The notes beneath the pieces are model-generated. The model had not been told where the DNA came from. It ran no database searches and saw nothing but the letters and a program-made list of their open reading frames with translations. Shown here piece by piece: positions 1 to 10,649 of a stretch of 64,000 nt of DNA. The position numbers and the translations under genes were made by a program. Source of the DNA: Sanguinoderma infundibulare (lineage: Eukaryota > Basidiomycota > Agaricomycetes > Polyporales > Polyporaceae); assembly GCA_032821775.1 (NCBI GenBank), contig JAVLRN010000001.1, positions 3,224,001-3,288,000 on the forward strand, read 5' to 3'. Each line of letters begins with the position of its first letter. Position 1 is the first letter of the stretch.

Positions 1-204
1 AACCCGACCAACACCCTGCTCTCGCGTCTCCTGCCATATTTCCGTACTCAGCCCCACTAGAATGCGCACGAGGTCCTTCGGCTTGTCCGGTTCCGATACG
101 TAAGACACCAGCTCTCCCTCAGGCGTAAACAAGACGACAGTGTGCAGCGTCGGGGGGTCAAGAACGCGTGAAAGAAGGGTGCGCAAGTTCCCCAAGTTGA
201 GCAT
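1..204 (-). CDS. Roadblock/LC7 protein, LAMTOR2 (p14)-like, 5' part only
   Basis: The minus-strand frame opens with ATG at 204-202 and stays open for 68 codons to the window edge. It begins MLNLGNLRTLLSRVL, followed by a VVLFTPEGELVSY strand and a later TEIW segment. This spacing (short helix, beta strand with E-G-x-L-x-S/A-Y, then an IW-containing helix) matches the Roadblock/LC7 fold of LAMTOR2, the Ragulator/EGO-type scaffold that anchors Rag GTPases and TORC1 at the lysosome or vacuole. That role is family knowledge. The rest of the protein lies outside the window, so another Roadblock paralogue cannot be excluded. No intron is needed in the visible part. Confidence 0.5.
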   Translation of the reverse strand, partial: MLNLGNLRTLLSRVLDPPTLHTVVLFTPEGELVSYVSEPDKPKDLVRILVGLSTEIWQETREQGVGRV

Positions 205-534
205 GCTGGGAGCCAACCGCAAAGCCAGTCTCAGGACCATAGACGCTCGCTGGCTGCGTTGCCTGGACCCCGATCACCGAATGCAGTAGTGCGATTTTTG
301 CAGGAGCAGAGACAACACAAACATTCATATTGGATGAATACACAATCATGTACAGAGAAGCAACTAGGAATAAGATATAATCCCTGCGGACGTGCAAAAG
401 AAGCCCACAGGGACAAGAAGAGAGCTCGTTAATTCACGTACTTATCATGGTTCGTTCGTCATGCACACCGCTCTAACGCTTCTGGGCCTGTTAGCGCAGA
501 CGTTCAATGAGATCCAGCTGCTCACGATCCAGAA
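205..534. other. Spacer between the Roadblock gene and the RRM gene
   Basis: This stretch holds the 5' flank of the Roadblock-like gene (minus) and the 3' flank of the RRM gene (also minus). Short minus-strand reading frames overlap the Roadblock start but have no recognisable content. No RNA gene or repeat was seen. Confidence 0.4.
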
Positions 535-3330
535 TTAATGGCGTACCAGGTAAGCCATCAATTGCTGGTACCCGGGTTGGTTCGGGTTGGACGGAGGGAT
601 GCCAGGCATAGGCGGCTGACCCTGTGCCCCAATCATGGCGGAGGCGGGAGGCATGCTGTATGGAGGCATCGGTGGGGCTCCATTCTGCGCCTGACTTTGA
701 CCTCCTTGTTGTAGCATAGCGAGGATGTTGGGAGGAAGACCTGGAATCGAAGGAGCTCCACCTGGGGGAGGTGGCGGGGCTGGGGTCGTAGGTTGAGACG
801 GCATCGAGTACGGGTTGGAAGGAGGAGGCGCCGCAGCTGCATAGGGAGGAGGGGGCATCGGCGGCTGATGGTTGTAGTACGCGTTCGTAGGAGGAGCAGG
901 AGGCATCGAAGGTACAGCCGGGGGAGGCGGAGGAGGAGCAACCGCAGTCGGTGCAGGCGGCGGGGCCGGAGGCGCGCCTCCACCTCCGGGTTGCTTCAAT
1001 GCTGCAAGAAGCTGTTGCACCTTCTTCGCCTGTTCAAGACGCTCGCGTTCGTCTGCCGCCTGCTTAAAGACATCAGACAACATCAGACAGAGTTTGAAGT
1101 CACGCAGACTTACCTCTGCAGGGGCCGGTGCAGGCGGGGGAGGCGGTCGATTGTATCCGCCGCCGGGAGGTCCGTTGTATCCTGGGCTAGAACCTCCGAA
1201 TCCACCCTGATTGCCTCGATTGAAATCGCCCATGCGTTGAGTACGTCCAAATTCATCCTCGAAAGAGCGATTGTTTTGGTCGTTTCGATCGCGGTAACCT
1301 CGGCGGTCTTCCCAGTCATTGTTACCGTATCCTCTTCCCCTTCCACGACCTCCTCGACCACCGCGACCCCCACGTCTGTTGGGCTGGTGGCCGCCATCCT
1401 CCCAATCTCGCTGCGGACGCTCGAATCCGCCCCCACCACCCCCACCACCCCCAACACCGCCGCCTCCTCCTCCATGCTCATTGCTACGCAAACTAGATGA
1501 GTATCGAAGGTCGATTAACCGAAAGGCGGCATCACGTACCGAGCTTCGGCATTACGGGGATCGTCGCTAGGCGAAGCATAGACGATCTCCATCACGCCAT
1601 CCTGAAGTCCTTGATGACGAAGGCGATCATGTGCCTCTTCGCATAGCTGGAATGTTTTCAGCAAATGCATTATCACTCTTGAAAAAAAATTAACTTACTC
1701 GTGTGTCGTAGTACTCAACGTAACGTTGACTTGACAAGTATGAATTTGAGCATCGGTCGGTAGTTGAGATAAGAGTGGTACGTACTCGGGACGATCGCCG
1801 CAAGGTCTGACCGACTTGACGTCGCCAAATTGCTGGAACTTGCGCCGAACCTCGTTGTCGTCGATGGACTGATTCGTGTTGGAATTCCGGAGGGTGACTA
1901 TCAGGTTTCCTTGCAGCTCCTGTACGGTCACGTTGAGTCCACCTTGGGAATGATTGATGGTCGCGATTGGGACGCACCTGGTCCTTTTGCCTGTCGGCGC
2001 CTCGCTGGTCATCGCGGGGCAGGGAGTAATGCACATCGATCTGTTGGCAGCATTGAGCATCTTCCGTGACTGCGTGCCCTCGTAGGAGGACGCACCGGAC
2101 GGCCACTGATCTCGGAGCCTTGCAACCGGTCCCTTGCCCTTTCTGCAGCACGGAGATCGTACTGAAATCCGATAGTGTATCAGAGCGGCGCTCGATCCTG
2201 GGGCCACTGCACTCACATATGTGACGAAAACCATCCCACGATTAGCGATAAGGTCGAAGAACGTTTTGATCTCGCCATGCTCTTCAAAAAGCCGCCTTAC
2301 GTCTTCACTGCTCGTCTCATACTGAAAGAATGCCAGAAGTCGAGTCAGCACGGGCCGTCGAGTTGGGCGAGTTGGCGTTTTTGAACTTCGAACTCGCCTT
2401 GATGTTACGTATGAACAGGGTGCGGCAGGGCCGCTCTCGCTGGATGCGTTCCTCAATAATCGAGTCGTGCACCTTGTCGTCACGTTCGCGGCGCTGGGGG
2501 CGTTTTTGCTGGAACCGATTATTATAGCCTCCCCCACCCTGATTGTAGTTTTGGCCGGAACCATCTATCGAAGCGACGAATAAACGTGAGAACGCGATGT
2601 CAGACGGCAGGCAACAACATGGAAAACGGCGACTAGAAGCATGTTAAGAAGACGCCGTTTTCAAACACGAGGGCGCTCAGAAGATGATCCCCAGCTCGCG
2701 CACGACCGGAGGGGTTCCTGGCATTGGATGCAAAGGTGTATTGGGGATCCAAGGAACCTTCCAAAACCTGTACGCTTCTGAAGCCGAACGTCCATGGCTG
2801 AGCTCACAGCGCCAACTCTCACCAAGATGAGCGCAACTTCACGGCCACGGTAAGCGGTGCTGAACAGCCTCAAGAAGACTGACATCCAGAACGCCTCGCA
2901 GCTACTCGAGCCCTGTTCCGATCTCAAAAACTCAAATGGGACTCTCAAGCGTACCTTCATAACCGTAGCCCTGATCATAACCGCCAGAGGTATCTGATTG
3001 GTACTGTCCTGGACCTGGCGCATTGTAGTTGTTGCCGTTTTGGTTCTGGTAGTATTGCCCTTGCGGGGGGCCGGACTCGTAGTAACTGTAGCCTCCCATG
3101 TCGCCTTGCGGGGGACCTTGATCATAAGGACCTGCATTTCCATAGCCGCCGTAGTGGCCGCCTCCTTGTTGGCCGCCCCCGCGGCCACGACCACGTCCGA
3201 AACCCCTTCCCCGAGGACCACCGCCCCTTTCAAAGTGGTGGGATCTGTCAGGTCCAGGCCCATAGTTTCCGGGAGGACCGCCTCTACGTGGTCCATCATA
3301 GGACGTGCCATAGGGGTGGTGTCGGTTCAT
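535..3330 (-). CDS. Mei2-like RRM RNA-binding protein with RGG and proline-rich tails
   Basis: Nine exons rebuild a 665-codon frame with every junction in phase: 3330-2955, 2564-2398, 2321-2217, 2161-2096, 2040-1978, 1919-1786, 1729-1699, 1646-1540, 1483-535. The N-terminus is Gly/Arg/Tyr-rich with RGRGRG runs. The first RRM carries RTLFIRNIKYE and GMVFVTYYDLRAAERA and ends IDVHYSLPRDD. A second RRM-like half has TLRNSN, QQFGDVKSV and RYVEYYDTR. A GRGGRGGRGRGRGYG stretch and a long proline-rich C-terminus follow. The order RRM1, YYDxRAA, DVHYS(L/I)P, RRM2 is that of Mei2/AML-type proteins, which bind meiotic or developmental RNA. The canonical C-terminal Mei2 RRM3 is not evident. The first intron (2954-2565, 390 nt) is unusually long and might hide an exon. 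One intron is GC-AG. A further possible in-frame intron lies at 1113-1063. Confidence 0.85.
2322..2397 (-). other. GC-AG intron in the Mei2-like RRM gene
   Basis: The junction reads AAG|GCGAGT at the donor and CTTTCAG|TAT at the acceptor on the minus strand (76 nt). Joining the flanks gives RTLFIRNIK-YETSSEDVRRLF, the RNP2 strand and first helix of an RRM. No GT donor nearby restores this frame. Confidence 0.7.
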
Positions 3331-3735
3331 GGTCTCAACGTTCTTGGGATGCGTATGGGACTCTTCAACTCTCGTGATGCGGTGCGAATCGGGGCGCGCG
3401 CTTAGTGACGTGTCGGGGAGGTGCCGCGAGTAGCTCAGAAAGTTCACGGAGGGGAAACGTTGTGCGCCGTTGTGGTTCAGGAGGGTGACGGGAGCAAACG
3501 AGGTACAACTCAGGTGTCCAGAGGCAAGAGAAACGAAACGGGATTGAGCTCGAGGTGGTGGTCGGGGGAAAAAGAGAGCAGTCAATTTTTAGCGTGGTGT
3601 GGATACCACCCGTGGGAAAAACAACCCAGTCGGGCGAGCGTCTTGTCGCCCAGCGCCGTCCCTCATTGGCCTCGGCGTCCTGCTGCGCCAAATCCCTCTC
3701 CCCTCCTCCCGCCACATCCTCCCGTCCGAGACACA

Positions 3736-4741
3736 ATGTCCAAACAGTTCCAGTTCAAGCTCGTCCTTCTCGGTGCGTTTCCCAGCGTCCGCGCTCGAGC
3801 TCCCTGCTGATGTCCGTTTCTAAGGCGAATCCGCAGTGGGGAAGTCTAGGTGAATATTGCCACTTCCGTCGGGGTTTAGTGCATGCACTGAATACGTCGC
3901 GTTCCCAGTCTGGTGTTGCGCTTTGTCAAGGACCAGTTCGATGACTACCGGGAGAGCACTATCGGCGGTACGCGGTCCGTGTCTTGCATCTTGTCTGGTC
4001 TCTGAACCCGCCGGGGCACAGCCGCCTTCCTGACCCAGACGGTCACGCTCGAGGACCAGACAACCGTCAAGTTCGAGATATGGTGAGCACCTTGACTGCC
4101 AGGTTTTGCACGACAGTCGTGAATAGCCATGCAGGGATACTGCAGGACAGGAGCGCTATAAGGTATGTTGGCTAGTTCTGTTTATGGCCGACGTCATACT
4201 CACCGGACACACTAGTCCCTCGTGCGTGAACTCTCTTATCTACAGATCTATCTATTCTCACAGCAAATGCAAGGCTCCCATGTACTATCGCAACGCCAAC
4301 TGCGCCGTCGTAGTTTATGATATCACCCAGTCCACGTCATTAGAGAAGGCTAAGTCCTGGATCCGGGAACTCCAGCGACAGGCAGATCCCAACATCGTCA
4401 TTGCCCTTTGTGGGAACAAGCTTGACCTTGCGGCACGGCGCCAGGTGTCCCAGGAGGAGGCGAAGAAGTACGCGGAGGAGGAGGGTCTCATGTGGGGCGA
4501 GACCAGTGCGAAGTCTGGCGAGGGCGTATCAGACATCTTCACCGCCATCGGTGTGTCTCCTTTATGTGCTAATTTTGCTTCTTCTGACATTACAGTATCT
4601 GTAGCCAAGAAGCTCCCGCTCACCGCGCCGCCGTCTGCACGAGGAGGTGCACGCCCCGGTGCACCCGGCGCTAGATCAGGGGTCGACTTGAACAGGCAGG
4701 TGAACGCTGGACAAGGCCAGGGCGACCAGTGCAACTGTTGA
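3736..4741 (+). CDS. RAB5: Rab5-family small GTPase (Vps21/Ypt5 type)
   Basis: Eight exons give 209 residues: 3736-3772, 3825-3849, 3909-3967, 4022-4082, 4135-4162, 4216-4221, 4274-4550, 4605-4741. Visible GTPase motifs are GESAVGKSS (P-loop), ESTIGAAFLTQ (switch I with the Rab5-type AAF), [18 protein letters not shown] (switch II), GNKLDL and TSAKSG. The protein ends CNC, a geranylgeranylation signal. The family controls early endosome fusion and vacuolar sorting, recruiting effectors when GTP-bound. Exon 6 is only 6 nt. The last intron has two usable acceptors, after 4595 or after 4604, differing by 9 nt in frame; the downstream one gives the conserved IAKKLPL junction. Confidence 0.95.
4216..4221 (+). 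other. 6-nt microexon (TCCCTC) of the Rab5 gene
   Basis: The upstream exon ends TATAAG|gtatgt (donor at 4163) and the downstream coding block resumes at 4274 with GCT CCC ATG. Splicing them directly gives ERYKAPMYYR, which lacks the two residues present in Rab5 proteins. At 4216-4221 the sequence cactag|TCCCTC|gtgcgt supplies exactly Ser-Leu, flanked by introns of 53 and 52 nt, both normal for this window. The acceptor at 4272-4273 requires passing two earlier AGs (4253-4254 and 4262-4263), the least certain point. Confidence 0.75.
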
Positions 4742-5263
4742 ACATACCAATCATCCTCTCACATCATATCCACTCTCCCTACCGTTCCCACCGCCTAATG
4801 TCTGTCTATACATTGTCGGCTGAGGGTCATAGCCTCCTGGACGCTCCGTTCCATCCAGGCGCTCTATTTCTATCTCACTCCCGCTTCTCATTGTAGTTTA
4901 CCTGTCATCCAGTTTACTGTTATATATGGACCTTGCACACGCGGATCACTTGCATAGAAGGGCTTGCAACCAAAACACCAATTGAGGCACGAGAAGACCA
5001 ACTACCTGACAGTGATTACAAGCCCTAGTTCCAACGAGATAATGTCCGTGCTCCGCACTGATTACAAAAATTAGACGATACAGTGATTAATGAACGATGA
5101 TGAGGGAGAATCCCTGGGGCGTTATACAATGAGTGAGAGTGACGGAGGGCACCAGCCCGTTTTAGCATACGAGGACCGAATAAGGATAATAGGAAATAGA
5201 GAATACGAATAAATAGGTTCCAAGCGCAACGAAACGACAAGAACCCAAAGACGCCGAGCGAGC
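4742..5263. other. Convergent spacer between Rab5 and the RasGEF gene
   Basis: This holds the 3' flanks of two converging genes. The sequence turns more AT-rich after 4900. No gene or repeat is supported. Confidence 0.5.
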
Positions 5264-8062
5264 TCAGAACCCCGCGAGCTCGAGCCCCTTGCGGATGTCC
5301 GCGTGTTGCATTTCAGCCTGCTGAATCTCCTGGCTCTTCGCCCAGAACGAGCCCTGGTCCTTCTCCCCGGCCAGCGCCGCGTTCGTCTCGATGCACGCGA
5401 TCGTCGCCGCATCCTCAGCAAACGCGTACGGCCGCCGCTGGTGGCGCAGCATCGCGTCGATCGCCTCCCACCACTTCTCGCGCTTGGCGAAGTGGATGAG
5501 CGACACCGTCGTCCCCAATGGCGACGAGTCGGGCGCGACGAGGACGCTGTCCGGATGCTGCTCGTGCGCGAGCTGCAGATCCGCGAGGTACATGCCAACG
5601 TGTGGGATGCAGGGCCCATCGGCTGACCGCTGGAAGAGGCGGTAAGCTGAGAAGTTGCCGGACCCCTCGTGGTACTTGGCGAGCTGCTCGAGCTGCGCCC
5701 GCTTATTGACGTGCGCCCAGGTGAGGTGGAGACGGTTCACGACCGGGCTCGAGAGCGCGACGACGACGGCGTGCATGGACGCGTAGTTGTGGAGAGCCTT
5801 GCACTTCTAAAAACCCGCCGAAGAATACAATCAGCGCAACTCTAAAGGATGTGCCCGGTGGCTGTATGCTGCTCACCTCCGCGACCTTGATCCAGAAGTC
5901 GATCGTTTCGGCGCGCTTGCCCAGCCCTTCGAAGTTCAGGATGCTCATCTTGACCCACGAACTGAGCCTATCATGGAACGCGGTGAAGGCTGTGAGGTTC
6001 TTGACGCCGTTCCCGGTCTGCGACTTCACCCAGTTCATGCACTCCTGCGGCCGAACCTTCGAGTACTGCCGCTGCTCGTACATGCACAGATGCTCAGCGA
6101 AGTAGAGCGGATCCATGCGCAAAAGCTCTCCTTTTGCGTCCTTCCCCTTCTTACACCGCTTCGTGACAGCGGAGACGGGCGTGGGAGGGATGACAGAAAT
6201 CTGGGAGGTCATCAGAGGATGCATATATGCGGCACAAGGGACACCTACATAGCGCTCGATAGTTTTGAGAACGTCGCGAGCGATGGCCGCAAGCGGAGGC
6301 GGAGCTGTGATAGAAGAGACGAAGTCGACGACGCGGGGGGCGAGGTGAGGATCATCTTGAAGCAAGCCGAACTCGTCGTTCCAGACTTGCAGGACGGTCA
6401 GAACGCGTCGGCGAACAGGCTTTGACCTCTTCTCCTTCCACTGCTCCAGCTCCTTCAAGCTGAGAGCACTTGGAGACGTGATGTTGAACTGCGCAACGAG
6501 GAGATTGAAGATTTCTTCGGCGCCGGCGAAGGATTTGTACGTCGTCAAAAACGCTTGCCGGTACCTGGTCTCCTGCATTGGTTCTAACGCCGGAAATCAA
6601 TACTACAGTTCTAACAGCACAAGTATAAATGACTTACTTGGGAAGTCCACAGTTAGCCGCTCTACCAAGGCACGGAGCGTTCCCGCCGAGACACTTCCAT
6701 CCGGAAGGAGCTGGATCTCGTGCTCTCCGGTGTACATGGGTCGCAAGTACCAGGTGCCCTGACAGAGCTTGGCGTCATGGAAGGCCTGAGCTTCGTCCTC
6801 GCCGGTCAGCTGGCGAATTTTGTCCGCGCGCGGGATAGTGACCTTGTTCGTGCGGGTGAAAGCGTCAAACGACTCTGCAACGACGGGGCTTGCAATGATA
6901 TGGTCAAGCTCCTCGAGGTTGTGCGCTTCGAACAGGGTCGTCAAGCGTTTCAGCGAGGACTGGTCGTCAATTAGGAGAGGACGACGGCGCAGATGGCGCA
7001 TGGAAGTGGGTTTTGAGGACTCGGAGCGGGACCTCTGATGCTCCGACGGAGGCGACTCTACATTGGGCAGAGACATGCTGCGCCTGCGTGAGGGAGTCCT
7101 GGGAGTAGCGGGGAGCGACTTGTCGCCTGATGGAGGGGGAGGAAGGGTGATAACCTGCTCCATCGCAGAAGCTGGTCCGTCTATGGGCTGAGGAGACTCA
7201 ACCACTGGAAGTATATCCGGAATGGAGGGAATCGGGGGTTGGATGGGCCGCGGACGCGAGCGGGATCCCTTACGCGATAGAACAGCCTCCGTTGGGGACA
7301 GCTCCGACTCTATATCCAGGAAGTTGGCATCGATGCCCTCGTGAGGAGGAACAAGAGGGCTAAAAATGTTTGCTACACCAGAGGGACTCTGTTCAGACAC
7401 GAGCTGCATGATAGGAATCTAGCATTTGATTTAGTAAACCATGCTATGCAAAGGACGTTATGTAGATCTTAAGACGTACCTTATCGCCGTTGCCCAGCGG
7501 CATCCAGTCATATCCACGATGCTCCCCTTCAGCACTGACCACAAATGGGTCCGTCAAAAGTTCCGGGGACCCGTGTAGTCTGTCGGCATCGCCATGATAT
7601 ATTGCGACGTTGGCCCCCTTGCCCCTCAACTTGTCGGCGAGTGCGTCCGAGATGGGTTCGACGAATGCGCTCGGGATCCAGCCAACTTTGTTATCATCCA
7701 GTCGGATGGCAGCCCACCATCCCTGTGGAACATCAGACAACTAGCAACACGCTGACGCCAAATGGTCTTACCGTGTCCTCTTTCTTCACCACATCCAGAA
7801 TGTCGTTTCTGCGGAAAGATAGCTGGTCACTGTCTTCGGCATCGTAGTCGTACAGACATAGGACGTAGAATAGCTCTGTGGATGATGTCGGAGTTGTCGC
7901 GTCGAGATCTTCAGAAGAGGCGGCCAGGCTTGTGTCAAGGTCGGTAGACGCGGAAGAAGTGGGTGTCAGAAGGGAATGTTCGTCGGTCGATGGATTGGGG
8001 TCTATCGACAGTTGAGGACGCAGAGCCCCACGTCTGGACGGTTTATGGTGCAAGACAGCCAT
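5264..8062 (-). CDS. SH3-domain RasGEF (Cdc25 family)
   Basis: The start MAVLHHKPSRRG lies at 8062 and the stop at 5264. An SH3 domain follows a Ser/Thr-rich leader: YVLCLYDYDAEDSDQLSFRRND, then after an intron GWWAAIRLDDNKVGWIPSAFV. A basic, serine-rich linker leads to a RasGEF_N (REM) segment containing ETRYRQAFLTTYKSF. The catalytic CDC25 domain contains FAEHLCMYEQRQY, LTAFTAFHDRLSSWVK, and, after the last intron, KVAEKCKALHNYASMHAVV and SSPVVNRLHLTW. The protein ends KGLELAGF. Junctions resolved by eye include EDT-GWW, GDK-IPIMQ, DFPK-PMQETR and KVAE-KCKAL. The family loads GTP on Ras upstream of adenylyl cyclase or MAPK; which Ras it serves cannot be told from sequence. Confidence 0.93.
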
Positions 8063-9053
8063 GCAGCCGGTTGCGGGGTCACCGCATATAGTGGGGAGTT
8101 GAAGGACTTGCGACTCAGCGAGGGAGGGCGGACGTGAAGGGGAGGAACAAGGGCGTGCCTAGGCAACGAACGGGTAAGTATAGGGGCGTTCAATACCCCG
8201 GAACGCATATCTGGTTCGCGCTCAGCCGTGGCGTTGTTGCCCCTTGTTGCCCCGACGGACGGCCTCAACTCTACATCCACCATCACCATCGTGATTGCGA
8301 CCTTCCCAACCGCTCGCACCACATACCGCCAGAACTCTAGATCTGTATCCTTGTCCCCGTCACTGCGTTCGCCGTGCATGCCATGCAGCCCAACAGCACT
8401 GCACCACCATCGCGTACGCGACGTACCGTAGTATTGTGTCGCATACGCGACAATTTCGGGGTAAAGGGACAAGCGACGACTATCGGGATCCGACAAAGTT
8501 GATGGAAAGCGTCCAGACCGCCCAATAAGTAACCTTCTGATCAAGTTGTTACATCTAAGCGAAGCCGAGATATGACGTGTGGCAATACCATGTACAGACA
8601 GTTCATCGCATAACAAAATTGGTTGGTCAGTACGTCGGTGACCACGTTGACTAGCTGTGGAATTGAACTCGCAACAGATAGTTGCTTGTTCGTACATTGG
8701 TGCGGCGGTGCAAGGGCAGCAACTTGTCGGGCCACAGAAACCTGTGCACGGCGTACGTGGGAGGGTCGGATGGTACGTAACAGTCAATCACCACATCCGA
8801 TCCGCTTGGGGGGTCGAAGCTTCTTGGGGCCATGAGCGCTGCTACTCGCATAGTAACGCTTCCCAGGCGATGCGCTGAGCACCGCTGTGCCTCTCCTCTG
8901 TCCGCTCTCAAATCCCGCTCCGTCCTCTGCTGACAGACAGGAGCGTTGAACAGCGCAGAAATATCGCTCTCCTGAGCATCGCCTGACCTCTCGGTGAGCG
9001 ATTCCCCACCCGACTCTCTCATCGCTGTGAGCTTCTACTATCTTAATCCCAGA
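8063..9053. other. Divergent promoter region between RasGEF (-) and riboflavin kinase (+)
   Basis: About 1 kb without a supported gene. Several frames are open on both strands, as expected from composition, but none shows a family motif or a consistent splice model. It must contain both promoters; no clear TATA box was identified. Confidence 0.45.
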
Positions 9054-9617
9054 ATGCTTACCATCATCGGCTCCTCCACGGGGCCAGAGCCACCCTTCCC
9101 CCTGCGGATGGAAGGTAAAGTCATCCACGGCTACGGACGTGGCTCCAAAGAACTAGGCATTCCGACAGCCAATCTCCCCATCGACAGCAACCTCACACCA
9201 TGGATCGCTGATATCACGTCCGGGGTGTACTTTGGCTGGGCATCCCTACGCTTCCCGTCGTCGTCGACATCATCAGACGACACCGGCACGACGTCTCACT
9301 CGGGATTCAGCCTATATCCCATGGTGATGTCGATCATGTCCAACAAGTTCTACAAAAACACGGAGCGGTCGGCGGAGGTACACGTACTCCACGAGTTCAA
9401 GGAGGACTTTTATGGTGCGGAGATGCGGGTGCTGCTCACGGGGTTCATCAGGGAGGAGAGGGGGGACTACGCTGACCAAGAAGAGTTGATTGCGGACATC
9501 AAGCTGGACTGCGATATAGCTCGTAAGAGCTTGGATCGCGAAGCTTGGGCCTTACGAGAGATGGGCAGGGGTACGCTTGATGGGAGTTGGTTGGTACGTG
9601 TAACAGCGGATGCGTGA
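9054..9617 (+). CDS. FMN1: Riboflavin kinase
   Basis: A single-exon frame of 187 residues starting MLTIIGSSTG. The block MEGKVIHGYGRGSKELGIPTANLP contains the flavokinase GxG(R)GSKxLGxPTAN signature that binds ATP and riboflavin. It continues with SGVYFGWA, the PMVMSIMSNKFYKNTERSAEVHVLHEF block and FYGAEMRVLL, all in the order of the family. The enzyme phosphorylates riboflavin to FMN in the cytosol or mitochondrion. The ATG at 9054 was chosen because upstream in-frame sequence offers only a GTG. Length is normal for fungal FMN1. Confidence 0.95.
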   Translation: MLTIIGSSTGPEPPFPLRMEGKVIHGYGRGSKELGIPTANLPIDSNLTPWIADITSGVYFGWASLRFPSSSTSSDDTGTTSHSGFSLYPMVMSIMSNKFYKNTERSAEVHVLHEFKEDFYGAEMRVLLTGFIREERGDYADQEELIADIKLDCDIARKSLDREAWALREMGRGTLDGSWLVRVTADA

Positions 9618-9780
9618 TTAGGGCTGTAGGTAGGGACATATGAAGATATGGAAAATAAAGAATCTTGTGGTCGATTTGTAGGCTGCTGCTGACTAGTCTC
9701 CTGTTCACGGGTTGTGACTGGTAAATGTGGTTCTGACTGGTACTTGCGATTCACGTACTGGTCAGCAGCGTGTGGTTCGA
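9618..9780. other. Short convergent spacer
   Basis: This lies between the riboflavin kinase stop and the proposed end of the TPR-like gene. It includes an AT-rich stretch around 9650 suited to 3' ends. Confidence 0.3.
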
Positions 9781-10296
9781 CTAGTCTGGAGGCTGAACTG
9801 GTAGATTCTGTCAGCGTAATAAACGTGTTAGTATGGGAGTCTGGTTGTTTTGACAGTAGCATCTCACCTCATACTTTGTGGCTTCATCGACAAGCTCTTT
9901 TAAGATGTTTAAGTGGGCATGACATCCTCACTGAGCAACAGTTGGTTAACTACCGTTGGTTGGTAATTACCTTGGCCGTAAGCGTCAGCCAAACGTAGAA
10001 AGTCTTGTGCCATATGTTGCTTGTTGCTTCCAAAAATAGGTAGGTGAAGACACATCTCATACAACGCTAAGGCTTTCCGAGAGTGACTTTTTAGTCTTCG
10101 CAGTCATAGACGATTCTCGATGGATATATAACCAAGCATACTCCACCTTGTGTTCGTACTCTAGTCTCCTATAATCTAAGTCACAGATATTTGATTCATG
10201 CACGAAGCTCAAGATCGCTTCAGCCGCGCCCCACGTCGCGGGCTTCAGGTTCTCAAGCAGCCGGTGGATTAGGTCCCATAAGGTCATACCAGCATA
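9781..10296 (-). CDS. Possible TPR-like protein, incomplete or degraded
   Basis: On the minus strand an exon from an acceptor at about 10297 reads YAGMTLWDLIHRLLENLK and on to RRLEYEHKVE. A 46-nt intron (10141-10096) joins it to LKSHSRKALALYEMCLHLP, then SNKQHMAQDFLRLADAYGQ, then after another intron ELVDEATKYE, an intron, and a short tail ending at TAG 9781-9783. The helices KALALYEMCL and DFLRLADAYGQ resemble tetratricopeptide repeats. In-frame Met at 10287 could be the start of a protein of about 110 residues, or upstream exons may exist; none could be resolved between 10300 and 10640. It may be the surviving 3' end of a larger gene. I do not know its function. Confidence 0.4.
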
Positions 10297-10649
10297 CTGT
10301 GATCAAGGATCGGCGAAGTGGCGAAAGAGAGTTCCTTTTGCATATCTTTCGCTTCCACGCTCGCCCGGGTCCGAACGCATCTTTGCACTGGTTGCCGGCC
10401 CCGGTAGGAATATTGTAATAGGTGGTCTGTCAACGATTGTTAGAACAGATGTAGGTGGAAGATAGCCAAGCTTCTACACTGGCGGGTTATAATGGCGATG
10501 TGTGCGGATGATGGTCAAGTATGAGAGCCAGGTTCAAGTGTGCGGCTCCCGCGATGGCCATGGTCGGGCCGAGATGAGATCTCTTCCTAGGATGCACTAG
10601 CAAGCGCCCACGTTCTACAGCTCGTCCTCAGCCTACGAATTACACAACG

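Noticed and set aside
793..1500. 235-codon Arg-rich frame on the plus strand
   Set aside because: It is the antisense shadow of the proline- and glycine-rich C-terminus of the RRM protein, whose exons join in phase.
8994..9053. Upstream extension of riboflavin kinase
   Set aside because: The extended frame begins with GTG; the first ATG is at 9054 and gives a normal N-terminus.
9467..9862. 131-codon minus-strand frame
   Set aside because: Mostly antisense to the 3' end of riboflavin kinase and without domain content.
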